Shown here in pieces: positions 27,519 through 35,434 of a stretch of 64,000 bases of DNA. The notes beneath the pieces are model-generated. The model made no database searches, was not told where the DNA came from, and was given only the letters and a program-made list of their open reading frames with translations. The translations under genes were made by a program, and so were the position numbers. Origin of the DNA: Halotia branconii CENA392 (GTDB taxonomy: Bacteria; Cyanobacteriota; Cyanobacteriia; Cyanobacteriales; Nostocaceae); assembly GCF_029953635.1 (NCBI RefSeq), contig NZ_CP124543.1, positions 2,025,455-2,089,454 of the forward strand, given 5' to 3'. Within the stretch, counting starts at the first letter, position 1; every line of letters begins with the position of its first letter.

Positions 27519-28805
27519 ATGGCTCCCAATCCCACCATCATGCAGGCTGTGGAAAAATTGGGTTACCGCGTTACTATTGGTGACGTGGCAACCCAGGCAG
27601 GATTAAATGTCGCAGAAGCTGAACAAGGGTTATTGGCCTTGGCATCTGATGCTGGTGGACATTTACAAGTAGCAGAAACTGGAGATATCGTTTACCAATT
27701 TCCGCGAAATTTTCGAGAAATTTTGCGTAATAAATACTTGCAGTTGCGATTGCAGGAATGGTGGAAAAAGGTTTGGGGAATCTTGTTTTACCTCATTCGC
27801 ATTTCCTTTGGAATTTTCTTAATTGCTTCTATTGCTCTAATTACTATTGCTATTATCATTATTCTCACTGCTCTTAACTCAGATCGTGACGGCGATAATA
27901 GGGGTAGTAGTTATGGTGGTGGCTTTTTCTTTTTTCCGGATTTGTTTTGGTATTTTAGCCCTAATTACGACACGCGCTACCGAGAACAGCGGCGCGGTAG
28001 GCAGCAAGGCAGCAATTTAAATTTTTTTGAGGCTGTTTTTTCGTTTTTATTTGGTGACGGAAATCCTAACGCCGACTTAGAAGAGCGCCGTTGGCAAGAA
28101 ATTGCTGCTGTAATTAAAAATCATCGTGGGGCAGTCGTAGCAGAACAAATTGCCCCATACTTGGACAATCTTGGTGAAAGTTATACACAAGAGTATGAAG
28201 ATTATATGCTGCCCGTTCTGATTAAATTCAACGGGCAACCAAAAGTCAGTCCTGAAGGGCAGATTGTCTATTACTTTCCAGAATTACAGGTGAGTGCAGC
28301 TAAAAAGCGTCGTCAATCTTTGCCAGTCTACCTTGAAGAGTCGCCCTGGCGTTTTAGTGCAGCCGATTCCGGACAAATTACTTTGAGTGCTGGTTTGGGT
28401 ATAGTAAATTTTGTCGGGGCATTGATATTAGGCAATTTGTTAAGAGATGGCACAGTTGCAGCCCAAATAGGGGGATTAGTAGCTTTTGTCCAAGGAATTT
28501 ATTGGCTACTATTGGCTTACGGCATAGGTTTTCTGGCCATACCATTGGGGCGTTATTTCTGGATTCAGTGGCGTAATAAAAAGATTGTTGCACGCAACCG
28601 CGATCGCCTGTCACGAGCTAGGATATTAACCAACCTCGATGCAGGTTTACAGCACAAAATTGACTATGCCAGCCAGTTTGCCACAGAAAAAGTGATTGGT
28701 AAAGAAGACTTGGTATATTCTACCGAAACAGACTTATTAGAACAAGAAGCTGAGCGATCGGCACAAATTGACGCTGAATGGCAAAAGCGTCTCAATGAAG
28801 GATAA
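27519..28805 (+). CDS. Conserved membrane protein of unknown function with winged-helix-like N-terminus
   Basis: A 428-residue protein behind a strong AGGAGGGGAG ribosome-binding site. The first 70 residues look like a small helix-turn-helix module (VTIGDVATQAGLNVAEAEQG), and a similar module may recur near residue 195-230. A transmembrane pair lies near 85-120, a Gly/Phe-rich stretch (GGGFFFFPDLFWYF) follows, and two more hydrophobic helices occur near 285-345. The C-terminus is charged. It resembles proteins found widely in cyanobacteria but without known role. It follows no operon partner. Confidence 0.65.
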   Translation: MAPNPTIMQAVEKLGYRVTIGDVATQAGLNVAEAEQGLLALASDAGGHLQVAETGDIVYQFPRNFREILRNKYLQLRLQEWWKKVWGILFYLIRISFGIFLIASIALITIAIIIILTALNSDRDGDNRGSSYGGGFFFFPDLFWYFSPNYDTRYREQRRGRQQGSNLNFFEAVFSFLFGDGNPNADLEERRWQEIAAVIKNHRGAVVAEQIAPYLDNLGESYTQEYEDYMLPVLIKFNGQPKVSPEGQIVYYFPELQVSAAKKRRQSLPVYLEESPWRFSAADSGQITLSAGLGIVNFVGALILGNLLRDGTVAAQIGGLVAFVQGIYWLLLAYGIGFLAIPLGRYFWIQWRNKKIVARNRDRLSRARILTNLDAGLQHKIDYASQFATEKVIGKEDLVYSTETDLLEQEAERSAQIDAEWQKRLNEG

Positions 28806-29040
28806 GCTATGGGACTGGGGCATGGGGCATGATAAGGAGGAATTGGGGCAGCACTTCGGCTACGCTCAGTGACCGGGTGCGGGGTGCAAGGGAGATAAAG
28901 AAGAGGAATTGGGGCAGGGTGCGGGGTGCAGAGGTGAGGTAAGAAAATGCCTTGAATTTAAGGATGTGTACCTAATCTTTAATTTTTCTCTTTTCCCCCT
29001 GCTCCCTGCTCCCTGCTCCCTGCCCCCCTGCCTCTTCTTC
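28806..29040. repeat. Left inverted arm of low-complexity repeats beside the spoIID-like gene
   Basis: Contains GAGGAATTGGGGCAGGGTGC, AAAATGCCTTGAATTT, and (CTCCCTG)n heptamers. The reverse complement of 30380-30615 has the same blocks in the same order, so the two regions are inverted copies flanking the gene at 29054-30208. Confidence 0.75.
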
Positions 29041-29053
29041 CCCTGCTTTTTCA

Positions 29054-30208
29054 CTACTTCGTTTGAATCGGTGTCAGGGCTACGCCTTGGTAATAATGTC
29101 CTAAAATTTGTAAGTGGTTTGCTCCTTGACGAGCCAAATTGTAAGCCCCCCATTGACTCATACCTAAACCATGACCATAGCCAAGTCCTTGCAGTACAAA
29201 ACCGCCATCTCCGCCCTTGGCGACGTTAAAGCGGGTACTTTTAAGTTTGAGCGCAGTGCGTACTTGTTCGCCCTGTAGTACTTTAGTACCTTTGTCGCCG
29301 ACGATTTTTAAGACTTTAACACTGCGGAAAGGAGAGTAGCTTTCTGGAATCATTTGTTTGACATTACCGACACCGGAAATTTGGGCGCTGATTTCAGATG
29401 GCGAGAAGGTCTTTACCCAATTACACTCGCTGACATTTTGATCGTAGTCTTGAACAGCCCGCAGGTAAGGTAAGGTATTTCCCCACACATCTTCTACATT
29501 TTCGGTGTGTCCACCAGAACAAGCATGGAAAACTGAGAGAATAATTTTGTTTTTGTAAGTTAATACCTGGTTTGCTGTACCATCAACTGCGGCATAAGTA
29601 CCAGGAGATTCGCTGTTTACACCTTTGTAAATTTGCCAGCGGTCGGGGCTAGCACCTAAATCATAAAGGGGATTATTGCGCTGTTTTTCCCGTTCATAAA
29701 GGGCATAAGTACGGGCTGCGATCGCCTGAGCTTTCAGGGCTTCTTGAGGCCAACTGGCATTCATTTCCCCACCAAGGACACTGTAGAGATATTCTTCCAT
29801 ATCAACCCAATTCACGGCGGTTAAACCTTTTTCGGTAGGAACAACTAAAGTTCTACCGCGATACCAGCGATCGCCAATATAAACGAATCCTTTACCTGTT
29901 GGCTCAATCCAGAATAAACCAGACTGCCACTTATCTAAAGCAACTCCGCCCGGAATTGCTTGGGCATAAAATGAACTCATCCCTGGCAATTGTCCGAGAG
30001 CCCGTCCGGTACTATCCTTAACAACCGCAGTTGTAGAACTGCCAACTTTTACTTGATTAACTCCCCTCTCAATTGCCACACGCAGAATTACAGATGCTTG
30101 AGCTGGAGCGACCAAAGCTATCCAAAAGAATATACCTATCCACCAATGACGTACTTTAATCTGGGAAAATAAAGAGCCTAAGTACAGTTGGAATTTCATG
30201 CTGGTCAT
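29054..30208 (-). CDS. SpoIID/LytB domain protein, probable exported amidase-enhancer or glycan lyase family
   Basis: A 384-residue protein with a signal-peptide-like helix (residues about 21-38, ending APAQA). The SpoIID domain spans about 120-375: VNWVDMEEYLYSVLGGEMNA, WPQEALKAQAIAARTYALYE, VFHACSGGHTENVEDVWGN, and the C-terminal GLGYGHGLGMSQWGAYNLAR, all typical. In sporulators SpoIID cleaves denuded glycan; in cyanobacteria the role is probably peptidoglycan remodelling, with a link to filament septa only conjectural. The start may also be Met4. The gene is isolated between inverted repeat arms. Confidence 0.88.
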   Translation of the reverse strand: MTSMKFQLYLGSLFSQIKVRHWWIGIFFWIALVAPAQASVILRVAIERGVNQVKVGSSTTAVVKDSTGRALGQLPGMSSFYAQAIPGGVALDKWQSGLFWIEPTGKGFVYIGDRWYRGRTLVVPTEKGLTAVNWVDMEEYLYSVLGGEMNASWPQEALKAQAIAARTYALYEREKQRNNPLYDLGASPDRWQIYKGVNSESPGTYAAVDGTANQVLTYKNKIILSVFHACSGGHTENVEDVWGNTLPYLRAVQDYDQNVSECNWVKTFSPSEISAQISGVGNVKQMIPESYSPFRSVKVLKIVGDKGTKVLQGEQVRTALKLKSTRFNVAKGGDGGFVLQGLGYGHGLGMSQWGAYNLARQGANHLQILGHYYQGVALTPIQTK

Positions 30209-30344
30209 TTAAATCACAATTAGTATCTGTTTAATGCTCTGGACTATTGCATTTACTACTCAAGATAAGACAGTTCTCCCATAAGGAAGGTTGCCGCTTC
30301 CTACTAATTATGCATTGCATTTTGGTTTGCTGTCAGGCCCTAAT

Positions 30345-30615
30345 CTGCTAATTTGGGCATGGGGCATTGGGCATGGGGGAGCAGAGGTGAAGAAGAGGCA
30401 GGGGAGCAGGGAGCAGGGAGCAGAGGGGAAGAAGAGGCAGGGGAGCAGGGAGCAGGGAGCAGAGGTGAAGAAGAGGCAGGGGAGCAGGGAGCAGGGAGCA
30501 AGGGAGAAGGATTATGATACAAATTCAAGGTATTTTCTTCATTCTCCGGTTGCTGAGCGTAGCCGAAGTGCTGCACCCCGCACCCTGCCCCAATTCCTCC
30601 TTCCTAATAATGCCC
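30345..30615. repeat. Right inverted arm, with a 39-bp tandem repeat
   Basis: A unit beginning GAAGAAGAGGCAGGGGAGCA recurs at 30389, 30428 and 30467, a 39-bp period. It is followed by AAATTCAAGGTATTTTCTT and a GCTGAGCGTAGCCGAAGTGC motif, and by the complement of GAGGAATTGGGGCAGGGTGC. It is the inverse of 28806-29040. Confidence 0.8.
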
Positions 30616-30620
30616 CGTAC

Positions 30621-31832
30621 TTAACGCAATGCTTCAATGGTTGGTGAACCATCGGCTTTGATCCAAGCGATTTGAGCAATACTGCGATCGCGTGCATATT
30701 GCCGAATGGCTTGTGCATCTCTGCCGCCTAAATCCATTTCCACCCGCACCAAATTAGTAGACTCACGCAGCTTTTGGGCGTATGTAAAAGCAGCAGCTTC
30801 AGCAGTTGGTGTCTCTGGTACAATTAGCCAGTCACTCACTGGGGTTGCCTGTGGTAATTGCTGAGTGGGTAAAAGAACTTGATATAAGTCTTCGATATTG
30901 AGTACAAAACCAATTCCAGGAATTTTTTGTTTTTGGGGATGATATAGTCCTAAAAGTTGGTCATAGCGACCACCCCGCCCTAAAACTCGTGCTTGCGACC
31001 CATGATTACTGACCACTTCAAAGACAATGCCAGTGTAGTAGTCTATGGTTTGGATCAAGCTAAGGTCAAGAATAATGGGGATTTTTCTCCCAGATTCTAG
31101 TAATTCTACTAGTGATTTCAAGTTATTAACAGCTTCTTGTTGCTCTGCATCTAAATTTAAAGAACTGACTTTTTGTAATACATCGGTACTATTTCCGCGC
31201 AGATCTAGCATGATTCTGGCACGTTCGCGCAGTTGATCACTCAAAGGCAAGTTATCTATAGTAATGCGGTCAAGATTAGCGATCGCACTTCGTACCTGAG
31301 ACCGTAAATCAGCAGGAAAGGCATCCAAAAGCGATCGCGTAATTCCTGCTTCACCTAAAATTAAATGCCAATCTTGTAAACCCAATGCAGTCAAGCAATT
31401 TCCGGCTAACAATAGTACTTCTGTATTTGCCAGCAATCCGCCTACACCTAACAACTCAACTCCAGCTTGATAAAACTCTTGTTGGCGATTGTGCCTGTTT
31501 GCCCAAGTGCGGCGGAAGACGTTGGCATTGTAGTACAACCGTTGCGGATAAGTAACCCCTGCCATACGCGTGACAACAGCACGAGCAATAGAGGCTGTTA
31601 ACTCTGGACGCAATCCTAATTCTTCATCTTCGCCATTTTGCAGTTGAATCACCATTTGGCGCTGAATTGCTTCCCCCGCCATTAGCGTATCCATGCGCTC
31701 CAGCGTTGAGGTGATAATCCTGTGATATCCCCAGCGATGAAATACCTGCTGTAATCTATCTTCAATCCAGCGTTTTTGAGCGACATCTAAAGGTAATAAA
31801 TCTCTTGCTCCCGCTGCTGGTTGATACACCAT
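30621..31832 (-). CDS. hisZ: ATP phosphoribosyltransferase regulatory subunit HisZ
   Basis: A 403-residue histidyl-tRNA-synthetase-like protein that lacks the tRNA-binding C-domain and acts with short-form HisG in the first step of histidine synthesis. Motifs: class II motif 1 and 2 regions VYQPAAGARDLLPLDVAQKR and LGLRPELTASIARAV, then YYNANVFRR and QEFYQAGVELLG, and GGRYDQLLGLY. The start ATG overlaps the upstream stop (TAATG), implying translational coupling to the DnaJ/TPR gene. HisG is not in the window. A true HisRS is excluded because the anticodon-binding domain is absent or strongly altered. Confidence 0.9.
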   Translation of the reverse strand: MVYQPAAGARDLLPLDVAQKRWIEDRLQQVFHRWGYHRIITSTLERMDTLMAGEAIQRQMVIQLQNGEDEELGLRPELTASIARAVVTRMAGVTYPQRLYYNANVFRRTWANRHNRQQEFYQAGVELLGVGGLLANTEVLLLAGNCLTALGLQDWHLILGEAGITRSLLDAFPADLRSQVRSAIANLDRITIDNLPLSDQLRERARIMLDLRGNSTDVLQKVSSLNLDAEQQEAVNNLKSLVELLESGRKIPIILDLSLIQTIDYYTGIVFEVVSNHGSQARVLGRGGRYDQLLGLYHPQKQKIPGIGFVLNIEDLYQVLLPTQQLPQATPVSDWLIVPETPTAEAAAFTYAQKLRESTNLVRVEMDLGGRDAQAIRQYARDRSIAQIAWIKADGSPTIEALR

Positions 31833-32776
31833 TATTTTTTCTTCCCACCAAACAAACCACCAAACAAACCCCCACCTCCTGATTTATCTGGTTGTTTAGT
31901 TCCAGTTTGGGGAGGTGAAGTCACTTTAGAGCTACTAGATTGTTGCCCCAAAGCCTTTTCTATTTTAGGTTTCCATGTCAACGCTGCTTGGTCATTAGGA
32001 TCTAATTTGAGAGCATTATCAAAGTGAATTTTTGCCATTTTCAGCTGATTTTGCTTCAAATATACCAAGGCGATTAAGCTATGACATTGGCTATTCTTAG
32101 GTTCTAGCTTGAGAGCATCTTGCAGTTCTACTTTGGCTTGAGCAAATTGATTTTTGTCAATTAAGCCTTGAGCGCGACGGATATATTGTTCTGAGGGAGA
32201 ATCTTCTTTAACTGGCGCTGGTGGTGGCGCAGCTGTGTTTGACTTTGACGTACCTGAATTACCTGTGGGTTTAGCAGTTGGCGGCGCTGTGGAAACTTTG
32301 CCAGCACTCCGCATTAAATACACTAAATTTAATTCGCTAATTTGAGCAATGACTTGGATTGATTGCTGCAATGAATCATATTGAGTTGCGGCAATTTTAG
32401 CGATCGCATTTTTATAGAGAAGATCAATATTTGGAGCAGCAGCCAACTGTCTAGACAAGTCGCTGTTCAGTTCTACTGAAGCAGATTCTTGTACTAGGCG
32501 CTTGCCCATCTGAGACAAAACTATAGTATATTCTGTGCGAGTGCGTTCTCCAGTAAGTGTTTCATAAGCTGGGTTAACCAACTTGGATAACAATTCGCTA
32601 GCAAGCTGTTTTTCTGTAGCGGTGGAAATCGCACTACTATCAGGGTGTAAGCGACGGGCAATTTGCAAATAACGTTTACGTATATCTTTCACATCCGCAT
32701 CAACAGGAACACATAAAATTGCGTGATGGTCTATGAAATCATATTTAAACAATCCACGATCTATTCTTAAAGACAT
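31832..32776 (-). CDS. J-domain protein with TPR repeats
   Basis: About 314 residues from the ATG at 32776; upstream TTG/GTG codons are in frame but lack a good ribosome-binding site. The N-terminal DnaJ-type domain (about 8-75) lacks the classical HPD as such: it has RLHPDSSAI in RYLQIARRLHPDSSA, so HPD is present and Hsp70 stimulation is possible. A low-complexity Pro/Thr linker (about 170-200) leads to two TPR units (about 208-275). A glycine-rich C-terminus GGGLFGGLFGGKKK ends it. Probable co-chaperone; the Hsp70 partner is not known. Confidence 0.82.
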   Translation of the reverse strand: MSLRIDRGLFKYDFIDHHAILCVPVDADVKDIRKRYLQIARRLHPDSSAISTATEKQLASELLSKLVNPAYETLTGERTRTEYTIVLSQMGKRLVQESASVELNSDLSRQLAAAPNIDLLYKNAIAKIAATQYDSLQQSIQVIAQISELNLVYLMRSAGKVSTAPPTAKPTGNSGTSKSNTAAPPPAPVKEDSPSEQYIRRAQGLIDKNQFAQAKVELQDALKLEPKNSQCHSLIALVYLKQNQLKMAKIHFDNALKLDPNDQAALTWKPKIEKALGQQSSSSKVTSPPQTGTKQPDKSGGGGLFGGLFGGKKK

Positions 32777-32884
32777 ATAGCAGTTTTGCACCAAAGGAAC
32801 CGTTAGATTTTTTCTAGTTTACTTCGGTTGATCGGTGATCCGTCAGTAGCAAATTGTTACTTGTCAATAAGAGGATAAGGATTA

Positions 32885-33048
32885 GGGGAATAGGGCATTG
32901 GGCATTGGGCATGGGGCATTGGGCATGGGGCATAGAGAAGAGGAATTGGGGACAAGGAGAATTGGAGAATTGGGGAAAGAACTGTCCCCTTGTCTCCCTG
33001 CCTCCCCTGCCTCCCCTGCCTCCCCTGCTCCTCTGCTTCTTTTTGAGG
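32885..33048. repeat. Low-complexity repeat block
   Basis: Contains alternating GGGCATTGGGCATGGGGCAT units on one side, GAGGAATTGGGG and GGAGAATTGGGGA in the middle, and (TGCCTCCCC)n on the other. It is the same kind of material as at 28806-29040 and 30345-30615. Confidence 0.75.
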
Positions 33049-33053
33049 TTTAA

Positions 33054-34517
33054 CTAAAGATTGCCAAAACCTTTTTTCTTTTTATCTTTACTTTTTTTCT
33101 TTTTAGTGCTTGCGCCGCTGTTGTAACCGCGCCATCCTGGGGCAGGGCGATTACCTCCGCCCCCGCCAGCGAAGGCATTACCCATACCACCGCCAAACAT
33201 TCCCGGCATTCCCGGCATTTGACCTTGACCCATCTGCTGCATGAGCGATCGCATTTTTTGGAAATCTGCAACCAGTTTGCTCACATCCGATTCTTTATAG
33301 CCGGAGCCAGAAGCAATCCGTCGCCGCCGACTAGGAGAACTTGCCAATAAATCCGGGTCATGGCGTTCTTGGCGGGTCATGGAGTTAATCATTGCTTCAC
33401 AGCGTTTTAGCTGGGTTTCTCCCTGCTTGAGTTGGTCGTCTGAAAGCTTGCCCATCCCTGGAATCATCTTCATGATACCTCCCAGTGAACCCATATTTTT
33501 CAACAGGCGCAGTTGTTTGAGAAAGTCGGTAAAATCAAATTTTGCTGACAGGATTTTCTCCTGCATTTTCTCGGCATCTGCGAGATCAATTTCTTCTTGG
33601 GCTTTTTCTACCAAAGTTAAGACATCGCCCATCCCCAAAATCCGCGATGCCATGCGATCAGGATAAAATGGTTGCAGTGCCTCGACTTTTTCACCCACAC
33701 CCACAAATTTAATCGGCGCTCCCGAAATCTGCCGTACAGATAACGCTGCACCACCACGGCTATCACCGTCCAGTTTAGTGAGAATCGCTCCGGTAATTCC
33801 AATTTGTTCGTGGAAGGTGCGGGTGAGATTTGCCGCCTCTTGACCAGTCATAGAGTCCACTACCAACAAAGTTTCATGGGGTTGGACTGTTTCTTTAATC
33901 CGGGCTAGCTCGCCCATCATATCTTCGTCAATTTGCAAGCGACCAGCGGTATCGATAATTACTGTATTGATACCTTCTGTCCTACCACGCTCTACACCTT
34001 GGCGGGCAATTTCTACTGGGTCAGCATCGCTTCCCATGTCAAAAACTGGCACATCAATTTGCTTACCTAATGTCACCAGCTGATCAATCGCGGCTGGACG
34101 ATATACGTCTGTTGCTACCAACAAACAACTGCGATCTAATTTACGTAAATGTAAAGCTAACTTGGCAGTAGCTGTGGTTTTACCAGTACCCTGTAACCCA
34201 GCCATTAATACAATGGTAGGCTGCTCCTCAGTTTCCGCCAGAGGAACATTTTCTGCCCCCATCACCTGTACCAACTCATCATGAACAATTTTGATGAATT
34301 GCTGGTCAGGTCGCACGCCAGCCAGCACGTCGGCTCCCTGTGCCTTGGCTTCGACTTCGCTAATAAAATCTTTAACTACCTGGAGGTTGACATCTGCTTC
34401 CAACAAGGCGCGGCGCACTTCCCGCAAAGCGTCTTGAATATTGGATTGAGATATTTTGTCCTGCCCCCGTAGTTTTTTCCAGGCAGATTCTAAACGGTCA
34501 GATAGAGCATCAAACAT
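33054..34517 (-). CDS. ffh: Signal recognition particle protein Ffh
   Basis: A 487-residue SRP54 GTPase that targets nascent membrane proteins with 4.5S RNA and FtsY. N domain residues 1-90 (MFDALSDRLESAWKKLRGQD). G domain: GLQGTGKTTATAKLALHL near 106, DVYRPAAIDQL, DTAGRLQIDEDMM, TKLDGDSRGGAALSVR. The M domain from about 300 contains the RNA-binding GSGYKESDVSKLVADFQKMR and a Met/Gly-rich finger (QMGQGQMPGMPGMFGG). A Lys-rich tail (KKKKSKDKKKKGF) ends it. Length and domain order are usual for cyanobacteria. Confidence 0.97.
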   Translation of the reverse strand: MFDALSDRLESAWKKLRGQDKISQSNIQDALREVRRALLEADVNLQVVKDFISEVEAKAQGADVLAGVRPDQQFIKIVHDELVQVMGAENVPLAETEEQPTIVLMAGLQGTGKTTATAKLALHLRKLDRSCLLVATDVYRPAAIDQLVTLGKQIDVPVFDMGSDADPVEIARQGVERGRTEGINTVIIDTAGRLQIDEDMMGELARIKETVQPHETLLVVDSMTGQEAANLTRTFHEQIGITGAILTKLDGDSRGGAALSVRQISGAPIKFVGVGEKVEALQPFYPDRMASRILGMGDVLTLVEKAQEEIDLADAEKMQEKILSAKFDFTDFLKQLRLLKNMGSLGGIMKMIPGMGKLSDDQLKQGETQLKRCEAMINSMTRQERHDPDLLASSPSRRRRIASGSGYKESDVSKLVADFQKMRSLMQQMGQGQMPGMPGMFGGGMGNAFAGGGGGNRPAPGWRGYNSGASTKKKKSKDKKKKGFGNL

Positions 34518-34970
34518 AATGTAGTTACAGGTAGTTCGCCAATGGGGAAGTTGAAACCGCTGCTGAATGCGATTCGGTATTCCGGTAAAGTGTTAACGTG
34601 CTATCTACCAGCTTAGTAGTTTTTACTTCGACTGTAGCAACTGAATACCTATCTTCTATTGAAAGCGATCGCGATCGCTCATCAACCAGACTACTCCCAA
34701 TTGACTTTCTAGAGCCATATTGCATTAAACCAGCTATAGTCAAGCGATGGCAATTTATTCTTGGAATCACAATCACTTCTTAAAACAAATATGACAAAAA
34801 TGATTCAGGAAATAATTTAGTATAAAAATAATATAATAAATTCTCAGTAAATGAGTATTAGTAAATAATGTAGTTAAACCCACATTATCGCATTAAATTT
34901 ATCAGATAAACTTACTTGATGTATGCCACTAAACCAGTGACTTTCATCTAGTAACAAAACAGGATATTTA
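34518..34970. other. Divergent intergenic region upstream of ffh
   Basis: A 450-bp region with promoters for ffh (-) and the small gene at 34971 (+). Overlapping HIP1 cores (GCGATCGCGATCGC near 34662-34675) occur. Short ORFs on both strands are mutually antisense and have no family resemblance. Confidence 0.5.
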
Positions 34971-35198
34971 ATGAGCAGAGAATCAGCCAAAGTCATCTTA
35001 TGGGAAGTCAATCAAAAAGACTTTATCAAAAAGTTTTATGATTTACAATTTGTTCCCAGAGTAGGAGAGGAAGTTTATCTCAAAAAAGAGCAATGGAAAG
35101 TAACTAGAGTTGAACATGATTTAGAGGTGCATGAGGTTAATGTTTACTTGGAAACCTTCAGAAAAACGAAGCAAGATAAACCATCTACTAATTCATGA
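34971..35198 (+). CDS. Small conserved-looking protein of unknown function
   Basis: A 75-residue basic/acidic soluble protein with an alternating pattern suggestive of a small beta-sheet domain (AKVILWEVNQKDFIKKFYD, QFVPRVGEEVYLKKEQWKVT, HEVNVYLETF). No signal peptide, no cysteines. The start ATG is preceded by an AT-rich GGATATTTA, a weak ribosome-binding site. A strong terminator lies 46 bp downstream, supporting a real transcription unit. I do not recognise the family. Confidence 0.6.
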   Translation: MSRESAKVILWEVNQKDFIKKFYDLQFVPRVGEEVYLKKEQWKVTRVEHDLEVHEVNVYLETFRKTKQDKPSTNS

Positions 35199-35243
35199 AT
35201 AAATCTTGAGAGTAAAGCTTTTTGGTATGGCATAATTTATCGG

Positions 35244-35279
35244 GCGATCGCGTTTGAAAAATACGCGATCGCTTTTTTT
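35244..35279 (+). terminator. Rho-independent terminator built from two HIP1 sites
   Basis: GCGATCGCG (35244-35252) pairs with CGCGATCGC (35264-35272) around an 11-nt loop, followed by seven T. It ends the small gene at 34971-35198. Confidence 0.9.
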
Positions 35280-35434
35280 GGGATATTTTTTTATGAACTA
35301 AACATCATTCTCAAAATCAAAATGCTATCTACACAATCTACGCATCTGTTGCATTTTTTTTGAAATTGGTATTACCAAGGTGGCGGAAAGCCCATTTCTT
35401 TAAGAAGTGGGAAAAATAGCCTGTTTCTTGATAC

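Noticed and set aside
28866..29229. Open frames on both strands in the left arm
   Set aside because: Low-complexity repeat translation (Cys/Pro/Leu-rich or Gly/Ser/Arg-rich) with no family resemblance.
30291..30647. Open frames through the right arm of the spoIID-like gene's repeats
   Set aside because: They encode only translated 39-bp repeat (Gly/Ser/Arg/Glu runs).
34525..34776. Open frame of 83 codons on the minus strand upstream of ffh
   Set aside because: An antisense frame of similar length exists in the same place, the peptide shows no domain, and it covers the expected ffh promoter.
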